Assembly: GCA_035493955.1 (NCBI GenBank)
Contig: DATJHI010000001.1
Coordinates: 1 to 64,000 of the forward strand
Direction: 5' to 3'
Source: NCED01 sp035493955
GTDB lineage: Bacteria; Pseudomonadota; Alphaproteobacteria; Caulobacterales; Caulobacteraceae
DNA length: 64,000 nucleotides
A model generated the notes under the pieces. It was given only the letters and a program-made list of their open reading frames with translations, did no database searches and was not told where the DNA came from. Positions 14,960 through 22,462 of this stretch are shown here, piece by piece (positions within the stretch are counted from its first letter, which is position 1; every line of letters begins with the position of its first letter). Position numbers and translations under genes: made by a program.

Positions 14960-14985
14960 GGAACCCAGGGTGCGGCGGAGCCGTT
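14960..14985 (+). promoter_or_regulatory. EcfG promoter before a small membrane protein gene
   Basis: GGAAC at 14960-14964, 17-base spacer, CGTT at 14982-14985. The transcript start near 14992 supports the ATG at 15037 and excludes the longer reading that begins at 14929. Confidence 0.7.
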
Positions 14986-15036
14986 CCTTATCTGTCCGGG
15001 CGTTTTGAGCGCCTCAAGAATGATCTGGAGAACATC

Positions 15037-15516
15037 ATGCGGATTCCCGGTTTCCCCCGGAGGGACCGCCAGACGAGCGAGGACCTCGCCACCGACGGGG
15101 TCTATGTCGAGCGTCGGCCCGGTGAATCGACGGAAGCCTTCGAAACGCGTCTGGCGGCGGCGGCGCAGGAACGCGAAGGCGGCCGCCCCTTCGCCCGTCC
15201 CATCCGGCCGGTCGCCGATCGTCGCGATGGCGGGCGCCGGACCGAGGCGCCCCGGTCCCGCCGCCGCCACGGCTTCGGCATGGTCGGGTTGGCGGTGACC
15301 CTGGTCGCCGTGCTCGGGGTGTTGTGGATGGTGCTGGCCGCGCGGGAAGGATCCTTCGCCGGGGGCGGTGCGGTGGTCGACCAGAAGATCGCGGAGGTCA
15401 CCGCCCCGGCCAAGGTCGCGGCCAGCCAGGCGGTCGATCGCACGGGGCAGGCGGTTCAGAACGCCGGCCAGGCGATCGAGCACCAGGGTGAGAAGATACG
15501 CAAGACGGCCAATTAG
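15037..15516 (+). CDS. Single-span membrane protein, unknown function, EcfG-controlled
   Basis: 159 residues from an ATG with GGAG upstream. A charged cytoplasmic part (about 1-80, rich in Arg and Glu, including RRPGESTEAFETRLAAAAQ) is followed by one membrane helix (MVGLAVTLVAVLGVLWMVLAA) and a short periplasmic tail with heptad-like amphipathic repeats (VAASQAVDRTGQAVQNAGQA). I do not recognise a named family. The tail resembles the amphipathic repeats of entericidin/YtxH/CsbD-like stress proteins. A consensus EcfG promoter and the surrounding small stress genes place it in the general stress regulon. Confidence 0.75.
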   Translation: MRIPGFPRRDRQTSEDLATDGVYVERRPGESTEAFETRLAAAAQEREGGRPFARPIRPVADRRDGGRRTEAPRSRRRHGFGMVGLAVTLVAVLGVLWMVLAAREGSFAGGGAVVDQKIAEVTAPAKVAASQAVDRTGQAVQNAGQAIEHQGEKIRKTAN

Positions 15517-15533
15517 GCCGGTCCAGCCAAGTC

Positions 15534-15562
15534 GGCGGCGCGGGGGCTGCTCCCGCGCCGCC
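15534..15562. terminator. GC-rich hairpin between convergent genes
   Basis: An 11-bp perfect stem (GGCGGCGCGGG) with a seven-base loop lies between the stops at 15516 and 15572. There is no T tract, so it may work with Rho or as a bidirectional block. Confidence 0.5.
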
Positions 15563-15571
15563 TGACGGCGT

Positions 15572-16882
15572 CTAGAGACTGACGCGCAAGCCCGCTGAAA
15601 GCACCAGGCCGTGACCGCCGATGGTTCCCTGCATGTTGATCGGCGTGTTCAGCGGCGTGCCGGCGAAGGCCGTGGCGCTGCTGGTGAAGGTGGTGTCCTT
15701 GAAGTGGATGTAGCTGGCGGCCAAGTCCACGGCGACGCGCTGGGTCGGCTGGAAAGTGGCGCCGGCGGCGTATAGCCAGCGGTCCGAGTCCGGCACCCGA
15801 GCCGTGCGGCCGACATCCGGGGTCGGGGTCGGGTCGCGCTGCACGCCCGCCCGGACCGTCCACCGGGGATCGACGGCGTAGTCGGCCCCGAAGGCCACCG
15901 AGGTGGTGTTGTCGTAGTTCTGGGGCGAGATCGAGGTCTGCGGTCCGAAGGTGACCTTGATCTCCTTGAAGGCGCTCCAGTTGAAGTGCTGGACCTGGGC
16001 GTTCAGGGTCAGCTTGTCGGTCGCCTTCAACCGGCCGGAGAAGGTGGCGATCGAGGGTGTCTTGAAGCTGGCCTGACCCGAGGTGCTGACGTTGGCCGCG
16101 GCGGCCGGCCCGAGCAGACCGGCCACCGTCACCTGGCCGTCCAGTTTGTGGGTGATGCCCGCGCGATAGCTGGCCCCCAAGGTGACCGTGTCGCTGGCGC
16201 GCCACTGACCGCCGACGACCCAACCGTAGTCCCAGGCCTTGCCCGACAGGATGGACGCGCCGTCGGGTTGCAGCGGCGAAAGGTTGGGCAGGGCGTTCGA
16301 CAAGGTGGCGTGGACGTAGCTGAAATCGAAACCAAGGCCGATCGAGACCTCCGGAACCGGGGTCCAGGCCACCGTCGGCTGGACGTCGACGTTGAGCAGG
16401 TTCGACTTCAGGGCCTGGTAGCGGGTGAAACTGTTCAACGGGTAGCGGGTGGTGAAGTTGAACGGCGCATTGACAGACAGGCCCACGGCGAACTGGTCGT
16501 TGACCTTCCAGGAGGCGCCGAGGTTGGGGATATAGCCCTTGTCGATGGGGTTGGTCTGGGTGGCCACGCCGCCGACCGACAGGGGCGGCAGGCCAGCCGG
16601 AATCCGCTGGATGGTCGAGCCTGCGTCCTGGACCGTGGCGTCTACGCTGACGTAGTGGAAGCCGAGATAGGCGTCGCCGGCGCCCTTGGTCCCGCCGATG
16701 GAAGCCGGATTCCACCATAGCGAGGCCGAACCGGTGTCGGCGCCCTCGCCGGAAAAGGCCCGGCCCACGCCGCGAACCGATTGTTCCTGAACGTAAAATC
16801 CAGCGGCGGCGGCTGGCCCGCACACGAGGGCTGAGAGCACGGCTCCCGCTGAACACGCACCCAACAAGGTCTTAATGGTCAT
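15572..16882 (-). CDS. FadL-family outer-membrane channel for hydrophobic compounds
   Basis: 436 residues from the ATG at 16882, preferred because AAAGGGG is about nine bases upstream while an ATG nine bases earlier touches it. The signal peptide ends at GPAAAA. The mature protein opens with GFYVQEQSVRGVGRAFSGEGA and SASLWWNPAS, the FadL/TodX N-terminal hatch signature, and continues as a 14-strand barrel ending SAGLRVSL. FadL proteins pass long-chain fatty acids or aromatic hydrocarbons across the outer membrane by lateral opening. It has an AT-rich promoter region upstream and no clear operon partner, so the substrate is open. Confidence 0.9.
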   Translation of the reverse strand: MTIKTLLGACSAGAVLSALVCGPAAAAGFYVQEQSVRGVGRAFSGEGADTGSASLWWNPASIGGTKGAGDAYLGFHYVSVDATVQDAGSTIQRIPAGLPPLSVGGVATQTNPIDKGYIPNLGASWKVNDQFAVGLSVNAPFNFTTRYPLNSFTRYQALKSNLLNVDVQPTVAWTPVPEVSIGLGFDFSYVHATLSNALPNLSPLQPDGASILSGKAWDYGWVVGGQWRASDTVTLGASYRAGITHKLDGQVTVAGLLGPAAAANVSTSGQASFKTPSIATFSGRLKATDKLTLNAQVQHFNWSAFKEIKVTFGPQTSISPQNYDNTTSVAFGADYAVDPRWTVRAGVQRDPTPTPDVGRTARVPDSDRWLYAAGATFQPTQRVAVDLAASYIHFKDTTFTSSATAFAGTPLNTPINMQGTIGGHGLVLSAGLRVSL

Positions 16883-16991
16883 GGCGTCCATCCCCTTTCG
16901 ATCGTGCTATTTTGTTGAAATTTATTAAAATCCAGTAACTAATCGGCGATCACTCAGGGTAGAGGCTGACCTGCGCCGGCCCGTTCCGCAA

Positions 16992-17016
16992 GGAACGAAA
17001 GGATGGGCGCGGCGTT
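16992..17016 (+). promoter_or_regulatory. EcfG promoter abutting the lipid-kinase gene
   Basis: GGAAC at 16992-16996, 16-base spacer, CGTT at 17013-17016, exact consensus. The predicted transcript start (about 17023) is only 1-3 bases before the ATG at 17025, so the message would be leaderless. Confidence 0.7.
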
Positions 17017-17024
17017 TCGTCCCC

Positions 17025-17999
17025 ATGGTCGGGGCGGAGATTTCAGCGGCGGCGGTTCTTGGACCCACGCCCAGTGTTCCGTTGCGTCATATCGAGGCGG
17101 TGGTGAACGCCGCTTCCGGCAGCGTCGGAGCCGGCGCGGGCGAGGCGTTGCAGGCCATCGTCGAGGAATTCGGCCTCTCGGTCCACGTCGCCGAGGTGGG
17201 ACCGGCCCTGATAGCCGAGGCGGTGGCCGCTGCGGTGAAGGCTGGCCCGGATCTTCTGATCGTGCTCGCCGGCGATGGAACGGCCCGCCTGGCGGCGGAG
17301 CTTTGCGGCCCCCAGGGTCCCTTGGTGGCTCCTCTGCCCGGCGGCACAATGAACATGCTGCCCAAGGCCCTGTACGGCGCCGCCGACTGGCGAACCGCCT
17401 TGCGCGCGGCGCTCGAACACGGCGAAGTGCGGGTGGTCTCGGGCGGCGAAGTCGGCGGAAAGTCTTTCCATGTGGCGGCGATCCTGGGTGCGCCGGCCTT
17501 ATGGGCCGACGCCCGCGAGGCGGTCCGGGCGCATAAACTGGGACTGGCGTGGACGCGGGTGCAGCGGGCTTTCCGGCGCGCCTTCGCCGGGAAGTTGCGG
17601 TTCGACCTGGCCGATCAACGGGTGCGAAAGTGCGAAGCCCTGACCCTGATGTGTCCGCTGGTGTCGCCCCTGCTCACGGCGGAAGACGCCTTGGAGGCCG
17701 ACGCGCTTGATCCGCATGGGGTGGCGGAGGCCTTCCGCCTGGGCCTGAAGGCCGCTTTCGGCGGCCTGTTCGGCGAGTGGCGCAAGGATCCTTCAGTATC
17801 CACCGAACTCTGCCGCAAAGGGCGCGCCTGGGCCCGCGGTCACATCCCGGCCATCCTTGACGGCGAGCCCCACCGGTTCCCCCGCCAGGTCCAGTTCAGT
17901 TTCCGCCCGGCCGCGTTCCGGGCGCTGGCGCCCCATCGGGAAACGCCTCCCACGGGGCCGGCGGAAGCGGTCAGCGAATCCCTCTCCTCGGTGGTCTGA
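17025..17999 (+). CDS. Diacylglycerol-kinase-family lipid kinase
   Basis: 324 residues. The catalytic domain has AVVNAASGSVG near 25, LLIVLAGDGTARLAAEL (the family's GGDGT, here AGDGT) and PLPGGTMNMLPKALYG. These proteins (YegS/BmrU/DgkB type) phosphorylate diacylglycerol, sphingosine-like or other lipids on the inner membrane face. The change of the first Gly to Ala in GGDGT is conservative but worth noting. The gene has an exact EcfG promoter so close to the ATG that a leaderless mRNA is expected; otherwise a TTG at 17082 would be the next in-frame choice. The stop overlaps the next start (TGATG), so the pair is one stress operon. Confidence 0.85.
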   Translation: MVGAEISAAAVLGPTPSVPLRHIEAVVNAASGSVGAGAGEALQAIVEEFGLSVHVAEVGPALIAEAVAAAVKAGPDLLIVLAGDGTARLAAELCGPQGPLVAPLPGGTMNMLPKALYGAADWRTALRAALEHGEVRVVSGGEVGGKSFHVAAILGAPALWADAREAVRAHKLGLAWTRVQRAFRRAFAGKLRFDLADQRVRKCEALTLMCPLVSPLLTAEDALEADALDPHGVAEAFRLGLKAAFGGLFGEWRKDPSVSTELCRKGRAWARGHIPAILDGEPHRFPRQVQFSFRPAAFRALAPHRETPPTGPAEAVSESLSSVV

Positions 18000-18787
18000 T
18001 GGCGCGGCTGATCCATCTCACCGACATCCACTTCGGTTGCGAGGACGTCGCCGCTCTGGAGGCGGCCACCGCTTTCGTCCACGATCAGGTCCCCGACCTG
18101 GTGGTGGTGACCGGCGACCTGACCCGCGATGGGCGACCCGCAGAGTTCGAGGCGGCGGCGCGCTGGCTGAATGGCCTGCCCGGGCCCCAGGTGGTGACGC
18201 CGGGAAACCATGACACGCCTTATCTGAACCTTCCGCTCAGAGCCCTGGTCCCATTCGATCGCTACCGCCGCTGGATCGGCCCCACGGATGGTTGCGGTTG
18301 CGACTTGGCGGAGGTTTCAGTACGGGCGGTGAACACCGCCCGGGGCGGCCAGCCGCGGCCGGACTGGTCCAAAGGCGCCATAAACCTGGCGGCGGCGGAC
18401 GCTGCGGCCCAGGCGCTTGCCGAAGGACCGACTGGCGCGCTGCGGGTGATCGCCTGCCACCATCCGTTGATCGAGGCGATCGGTGCGCCGGTGACCGGCG
18501 GCGTGCATCGCGGTCACCTGGCGGCCGAACGCCTCGCCACTCAGGGGGTGGACCTGATTCTGACGGGCCATGTGCACAATCCGTTCGCCGTGCCCCTGCC
18601 GTTCGGCGACGCCCTGACCTATGCGGTGGGGGCGGGAACCCTGTCCACGCGGCTGCGCGGGGTTCCGCCCAGCTTCAACGTCCTGACCATCGAGCCGGAG
18701 GGGGTTCTGGTCCAGGCCATGGCGTGGAACCGGTCCCATTTCGAACCTCTTCGCACCTGGGAATTGCCGCGCCGGACCCATCCGTAA
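17999..18787 (+). CDS. CpdA-like class III cyclic-nucleotide phosphodiesterase/metallophosphoesterase
   Basis: 262 residues with the full two-metal set: LTDIHFG, VVTGDLTRDG, TPGNHDT, ACHHPL and GHVHNPF. The spacing is that of CpdA/Icc phosphodiesterases, which hydrolyse cAMP or act as general phosphodiesterases in the cytoplasm. The start codon overlaps the lipid-kinase stop, so both are translated from the same EcfG-driven transcript. The pairing suggests lipid or phosphoester turnover during stress rather than cAMP control, but this is inference. A strong hairpin follows the stop. Confidence 0.85.
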   Translation: MARLIHLTDIHFGCEDVAALEAATAFVHDQVPDLVVVTGDLTRDGRPAEFEAAARWLNGLPGPQVVTPGNHDTPYLNLPLRALVPFDRYRRWIGPTDGCGCDLAEVSVRAVNTARGGQPRPDWSKGAINLAAADAAAQALAEGPTGALRVIACHHPLIEAIGAPVTGGVHRGHLAAERLATQGVDLILTGHVHNPFAVPLPFGDALTYAVGAGTLSTRLRGVPPSFNVLTIEPEGVLVQAMAWNRSHFEPLRTWELPRRTHP

Positions 18788-18819
18788 GCCCCGCCCGAGC
18801 GGGAGACTCCCACCCGAAC

Positions 18820-18863
18820 GTGAAACGGCGCGCCGTCGCCGGCGCGCCGCAGCACAGTTTCAC
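18820..18863. terminator. Long hairpin between convergent stress genes
   Basis: A 10-bp inner stem (CGGCGCGCCG, 18826-18835 with 18840-18849, loop TCGC) continues, across a seven-base bulge, into an outer GTGAAAC/GTTTCAC stem (18820-18826 with 18857-18863). It lies between two converging stops and can act on both strands. Confidence 0.65.
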
Positions 18864-18874
18864 ATAGAGCGTGT

Positions 18875-19045
18875 CTAGACTCCTCGTCCCCGGACCAAGT
18901 GCGCGATCAGAGAGACCACGAACAGGACCACAAAGACGAAGAAGAGTATCTGGGCGATGCCCATAGACGCACCAGCGATGCCGCCGAAGCCGAGCAGGCC
19001 GGCGACCAACGCGACGACCAGGAAAATCAGAGCCCACCTAAGCAT
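18875..19045 (-). CDS. DUF1328 small inner-membrane protein, second copy
   Basis: 56 residues: MLRWALIFLVVALVAGLLGFGGIAG, then a second helix (ILFFVFVVLFVVSLIAHLV) and RGRGV. It has the same family pattern as the protein at 12861-13034. GGAGAG precedes the ATG. An EcfG promoter with a 17-base spacer lies 72-97 bases upstream, so it is transcribed on its own even though sodB lies just upstream on the same strand. Its function is unknown. Confidence 0.88.
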   Translation of the reverse strand: MLRWALIFLVVALVAGLLGFGGIAGASMGIAQILFFVFVVLFVVSLIAHLVRGRGV

Positions 19046-19116
19046 TGCGTCTCTCCATTTCTAGGCTCCTCCGCGGATCGAGGGGCCCCGTTGACCAGCA
19101 ATTTTTGCAGAAGTTC

Positions 19117-19142
19117 AACGTTTGAAGGATGCTTTGCGTTCC
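19117..19142 (-). promoter_or_regulatory. EcfG promoter before DUF1328 gene 2
   Basis: On the minus strand GGAAC (19142-19138), 17-base spacer, CGTT (19120-19117). The start would be near 19110. The element occupies the gap just after the sodB stop codon. Confidence 0.7.
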
Positions 19143-19149
19143 CGCTTAC

Positions 19150-19797
19150 TCAGGTTTGAGCGCCGATTACAGGTTTCGGATAGAGATAACCCTTTTGTAC
19201 CCCTTGGCTGGCGGAGAACTGACCCTCGGCGAAGGTCCAATTGGCCAGGCGATCGAACCACTGGTCGAGGAAGGCCTTCCGATCATTCTTGTGGACCAGA
19301 TAATAGGCGTGCTCCCAGACGTCGCAGACCAGGATCGGCGTCACGCCTTCCTGGGTGAGGGGTCCTTCCGCGTCATGGGTCGAGATCACCGACAACTGCC
19401 CGCCCTTGGCGACCAGCCATACCCAGCCGGACCCGAAATGCCCGACGCCCTCCTCGACGAATTTGGTCTTCAGCCCGGCGAGACCGCCGAAGGCTACGTC
19501 GATCGCCTGGCCCAAGGCGCCGCCGACGCGGCTTGGCTGCGGGCTCATGCATAGCCAGAAGAAGGCGTGGTTCCAGGCCTGGCCGGCGTTGTTGAACAGC
19601 TTCTTCTCGCCGGCGGCGGCGCTTTGCCGGACCAGGTCTTCCAGCGAGTCGGCGGTGCGCCCCGCGTCGCCAAGCATCTTGTTGACCGTATTCACATAGG
19701 CGGCGTGATGCTTGTCGTGGTGCAGCCGCATCAGCTCGGCCGAAAGCACCGGCTCAAGGGCGTCCGCGGGATAGGGCAGGTCGGGTAGGGTGAACAT
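19150..19797 (-). CDS. sodB: Iron superoxide dismutase
   Basis: 215 residues converting superoxide to peroxide and oxygen in the cytoplasm. Metal ligands are in place: His26 (LHHDKHH), His77 (AWNHAFFW), Asp159 and His163 (DVWEHAYYL). Gln74 in AGQAWNH is the iron-type position, so Fe rather than Mn is likely, though many alphaproteobacterial enzymes are cambialistic. The gene lies 48 bases downstream of the YqjE-like gene on the same strand with no promoter seen in that gap, so it is probably the third gene of an EcfG-driven operon (20552 to 19150). Confidence 0.95.
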   Translation of the reverse strand: MFTLPDLPYPADALEPVLSAELMRLHHDKHHAAYVNTVNKMLGDAGRTADSLEDLVRQSAAAGEKKLFNNAGQAWNHAFFWLCMSPQPSRVGGALGQAIDVAFGGLAGLKTKFVEEGVGHFGSGWVWLVAKGGQLSVISTHDAEGPLTQEGVTPILVCDVWEHAYYLVHKNDRKAFLDQWFDRLANWTFAEGQFSASQGVQKGYLYPKPVIGAQT

Positions 19798-19845
19798 GAC
19801 AAATCCTCCGCCCGTACTGGGGCGGTCAAGCTAGAGCCGCGAGGA

Positions 19846-20247
19846 TCAGCGGCGGTTGCGACCGGTTTTGTCGCCGGCCTTGGCGGCCAGGAAGGCGCTG
19901 ACGATGGTCGCGACAACCTGGGGATTCTTCAGGGCGAGCAGGCCCGCGGCCAGGGCTCCGCCCGCGGCGAGGATCGGCCGTTCCCGGGCCATTTCGCTCA
20001 GGCGTTCTGTCAGCGTCGGTTCCGGCGGACGGCGACGGCCGCCCCCCTTGGCCTGCAGGGCCAGCACGAGGCCGACCAACGCCGCCAGTATGGCGAACGC
20101 AAGGGCCACGGCGGCTGCGGCCGCCGCACGGCCAAGGCGCAGCTCCAGACAGGCATAAAGCGCGAAGGCCGCGGCGACGACGACGGTGGCTGCGGCCGCG
20201 CCCAGGGTAGCCAGAGCGACGACGGTGAACAGGATCCGCTTGATCAC
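19846..20247 (-). CDS. YqjE/phage-holin-III-like membrane protein
   Basis: 133 residues. Two membrane helices at about 3-30 and 42-65 are followed by a basic loop (GGGRRRPPEP), then an amphipathic segment (LTERLSEMARERP) and a third hydrophobic stretch (AAGGALAAGLLAL). The layout fits the YqjE/Act holin-like family that pairs with YqjD proteins. Its start overlaps the upstream YqjD-like stop by four bases (ATGA). The pair is found in stress and stationary-phase regulons; the role may be membrane anchoring of ribosomes or envelope remodelling, not lysis. Confidence 0.7.
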   Translation of the reverse strand: MIKRILFTVVALATLGAAAATVVVAAAFALYACLELRLGRAAAAAAVALAFAILAALVGLVLALQAKGGGRRRPPEPTLTERLSEMARERPILAAGGALAAGLLALKNPQVVATIVSAFLAAKAGDKTGRNRR

Positions 20248-20552
20248 CGACGACGGCCCGCAAACAGCAGGCCGAGCAGAAACCCGGCCCCAAGCACGGC
20301 GAGGGTGGTGGTGAACGGCCGCTCCTGCACCCGTTCGACCACATAGGTGCGGGCGGTTTCGAGCTGTTCTCCCGCCAGCGCCGCCGCCTCGCGCGATTGC
20401 GCCTTCAACTCCTCGGCCTTGTCCTGCAGCACCCGTTCGGCCCGTTTGGCCAGATCGGGCAGGGCGTCGCGCCCCTCCTGCAGCGCATCAAGGGCGGCGT
20501 CGGCCGCACGTTTCGTGTCCGCCGCGCCGTGGGCGCCGTTGCTGCCAGCCAT
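20244..20552 (-). CDS. YqjD/ElaB (DUF883)-like membrane-anchored protein
   Basis: 102 residues: a charged helical N-terminal part (about 10-70; RAERVLQDKAEELKAQSREAAALAGEQLETARTYV) and a C-terminal anchor (TTLAVLGAGFLLGLLFAGRRR). This is the YqjD/ElaB/YgaM plan; E. coli YqjD binds ribosomes at the membrane in stationary phase. An EcfG promoter sits 43-67 bases upstream. It is the first gene of a probable yqjD-yqjE-sodB stress operon. Confidence 0.8.
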   Translation of the reverse strand: MAGSNGAHGAADTKRAADAALDALQEGRDALPDLAKRAERVLQDKAEELKAQSREAAALAGEQLETARTYVVERVQERPFTTTLAVLGAGFLLGLLFAGRRR

Positions 20553-20594
20553 GGCGGGCTCCTTCAGATTCCACCTTGATTGCGGATACGCCCG

Positions 20595-20619
20595 GAACGT
20601 CGCCTCGCCAAGCGGGTTC
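20595..20619 (-). promoter_or_regulatory. EcfG promoter of the YqjD/YqjE-sodB operon
   Basis: On the minus strand GGAAC (20619-20615), 16-base spacer, CGTT (20598-20595), exact consensus. The start near 20588 leaves a leader of about 36 bases. It lies in the gap after the phyR stop. Confidence 0.75.
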
Positions 20620-20660
20620 CGGCGACGGACCGCGGTTTTCAGCCGGGTCCGTCGACAAAC

Positions 20661-21446
20661 TCAGGCGGCGGCCTTGGTCCGCCCCGGGTGGAAGAACAGG
20701 GCCTGACCGATGGCCGCCTTCACAGTCTCCGGCTGGAACGGCTTGGTGATCAGGAAGGTCGGCTCGGGCCGCTCCCCGGTCAGCAGGCGTTCGGGGAAGG
20801 CGGTGATGAAGATCACCGGCACGTCGAAGCGGCCGAGGATATCCTTTACCGCGTCGACGCCGGAGGAGCCGTCGGCGAGCTGGATGTCCGCCAGCACCAG
20901 ACCGGGCGTATGCCGCGCCACGGCATCCACCGCTTCCTTGCGGGTGGCGGCGATGTCGAGCACCTCATGGCCCAGTTCGCGGACCAGGGCCTCGATATCG
21001 GCGGCGATCACCGGTTCGTCCTCGATGATCAGCACCTTGGTGGCCAGTTCGGCGTCGATCTCGGCCTGGGCCTCGGCGATCAGGCCATCGATATCCTCGG
21101 GCGAGACCCCGAGAATCTGGCCGGCCTCGCCCGGATTGAAACCCTCCAGGGCGGTCAACAGGAAGGCCTGACGCGACCGGGGCGGAATCCGCATCAGCCT
21201 GCGGGAGGTGTTGTCGGTCTCGTCAGGGGATTCCAACTTGGCGCCGGTGGCGCCCCAGATGGTGTGGAACACCTGGTACAGAGCGACACGCGGCGTCAGG
21301 GCCGCCGGCAAGGACGCCTCGCCGGCGGCGATGGCTTCCAGGGTTGCGCGGACATAGGCGTCCCCCGCGCCCTGATCTCCGGTCAGCGCACGGGCGTAGC
21401 GGCGCATATAAGGAAGGTGAGGCGCCAAGCGTTCGAGAAGACCCAT
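20661..21446 (-). CDS. phyR: General stress response regulator PhyR
   Basis: 261 residues from the ATG at 21446 (GGAGGG upstream; the longer reading is rejected because it starts at the predicted transcript start). Residues 1-135 are a sigma-like domain (MRRYARALTGDQGAGDAYVRATLEAI and RSRQAFLLTALEGFNPGEAGQILGVSPEDI) that mimics EcfG to bind NepR. Residues 137-258 are a receiver with the IEDEP pocket, Asp187 (LADIQL) and the ITKPF lysine. Phosphorylated PhyR sequesters the anti-sigma factor NepR and frees EcfG. The gene is divergent from nepR-ecfG and has its own EcfG promoter, giving positive feedback. Confidence 0.96.
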   Translation of the reverse strand: MGLLERLAPHLPYMRRYARALTGDQGAGDAYVRATLEAIAAGEASLPAALTPRVALYQVFHTIWGATGAKLESPDETDNTSRRLMRIPPRSRQAFLLTALEGFNPGEAGQILGVSPEDIDGLIAEAQAEIDAELATKVLIIEDEPVIAADIEALVRELGHEVLDIAATRKEAVDAVARHTPGLVLADIQLADGSSGVDAVKDILGRFDVPVIFITAFPERLLTGERPEPTFLITKPFQPETVKAAIGQALFFHPGRTKAAA

Positions 21447-21510
21447 AAACCCTCCGACAGGGTGCAGTTTGCGATGATATTCCGCCGCGGGAGGCGGCCC
21501 TGGGCGCAAA

Positions 21511-21535
21511 AACGCGCCCCTATGGCTAAGGTTCC
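21511..21535 (-). promoter_or_regulatory. EcfG promoter of phyR
   Basis: On the minus strand GGAAC (21535-21531), 16-base spacer, CGTT (21514-21511). The start near 21504 gives a leader of about 58 bases to the ATG at 21446. Confidence 0.8.
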
Positions 21536-21576
21536 TTAACGCGACGGGCGGATTTAGATTATATCACCGACCTCAC

Positions 21577-21601
21577 GGAACCAGTTGGTGATTTTGTCGT
21601 T
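21577..21601 (+). promoter_or_regulatory. EcfG promoter of nepR-ecfG
   Basis: GGAAC at 21577-21581, 16-base spacer, CGTT at 21598-21601, exact consensus. The start near 21608 leaves a leader of about 57 bases and rules out the TTG at 21602 as start codon. It is back to back with the phyR promoter (42 bases between the -35 boxes). Confidence 0.85.
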
Positions 21602-21664
21602 TTGGGGGAGGACGCGACCACGCCTGAGGACTCGCCTTTGAGCGGACGGCGCGCTGAAGAGACC

Positions 21665-21862
21665 ATGATCGATCAGACGGAACGCAACCCACGGCGTCGG
21701 AACTCGAGTTCCGACGCCAATGAAGCGCGCCTGCGGCAGCAGGCGATAGGCGTGAAACTGCGCCAGATGTTCGATCAGGTCGTCAGCGAACCTGTGCCGG
21801 ACGATTTCCTCGACATCCTGCGCCGTGCGGACTCCAAACGCGCCAACGGCGGCCAGGACTGA
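21665..21862 (+). CDS. nepR: Anti-sigma factor NepR
   Basis: 65 residues. The NepR core is clear: QAIGVKLRQMFDQVVSEPVPDDFLDILRRAD, the two-helix element that grips EcfG or the sigma-like domain of PhyR. The N-terminal 25 residues are charged and probably disordered. The ATG at 21665 is chosen because the promoter's transcript start lies at about 21608. The stop overlaps the ecfG start (TGATG), giving coupled synthesis of sigma and anti-sigma factor. Confidence 0.93.
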   Translation: MIDQTERNPRRRNSSSDANEARLRQQAIGVKLRQMFDQVVSEPVPDDFLDILRRADSKRANGGQD

Positions 21863-22455
21863 TGGCCGTTCGTGAACCCCTCGAACCCGCGAACGAGGCC
21901 ATCTTCAAACATGAGTTGGTCAAGCTGATCCCACATCTACGCGCGTTCGCCCGCACCTTGTGCGGCGACGCCACGGCCGCCGACGATCTCGCCCAGGACG
22001 CGGTGATGAAGGCCTGGGACGCCAGGGCCAGTTTCCAGATCGGCACTAATATGAAGGCCTGGACCTTCATGATCCTGCGCAACCAGTTCTATTCGGAGAA
22101 GCGCCGGTCCTGGCGGCAGACTCAGCTCGACCAGGAGGCTGCCGAACGGACCCTGGTGGCCACGGACGACCCGGAGGCTCCGGTCGCCCTCGACGAGATG
22201 CGGCTGGCCCTGGGCATGCTGCCGAGTGAACAGCGCGAGGCGCTGATCCTGGTCGGCGCCGGCGGCTTCGCTTACGAGGAGGCCGCCGATATCTGCGGCT
22301 GCGCCGTGGGCACGGTGAAGAGCCGGGTCAGCCGCGCCCGCCGCGCCTTGCAGGGCATTCTCGAACAGGGCGCTTATGATCGGGATGGCAAGCCGGCCGG
22401 CGATGCGATGCGGTCGATCCTCGCCGATGCGGAGCGTCTGAGCGGGCCCAGGTAG
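21862..22455 (+). CDS. ecfG: General stress sigma factor EcfG (SigT-type)
   Basis: 197 residues. Region 2 (about 15-85) has LCGDATAADDLAQDAVMKAWDARASFQ and the promoter-melting segment; region 4 (about 120-175) has LGMLPSEQREALILVGAGGFAYEEAADICGCAVGTVKSRVSRARRAL. It directs RNA polymerase to GGAAC/CGTT promoters, of which many lie in this window. Position after nepR, divergent from phyR and before a HisKA_2 kinase is the standard alphaproteobacterial order. Confidence 0.95.
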   Translation: MAVREPLEPANEAIFKHELVKLIPHLRAFARTLCGDATAADDLAQDAVMKAWDARASFQIGTNMKAWTFMILRNQFYSEKRRSWRQTQLDQEAAERTLVATDDPEAPVALDEMRLALGMLPSEQREALILVGAGGFAYEEAADICGCAVGTVKSRVSRARRALQGILEQGAYDRDGKPAGDAMRSILADAERLSGPR

Positions 22456-22462
22456 GGGCCCC

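Noticed and set aside
17025..17105. GTG codons near 17098-17101 as the lipid-kinase start
   Set aside because: They fall inside the first conserved strand (VVNAASG), so starting there would cut the catalytic domain; ATG 17025 or TTG 17082 are better.
21602..21664. TTG at 21602 as start of nepR
   Set aside because: The EcfG promoter puts the transcript start at about 21608, downstream of that codon.
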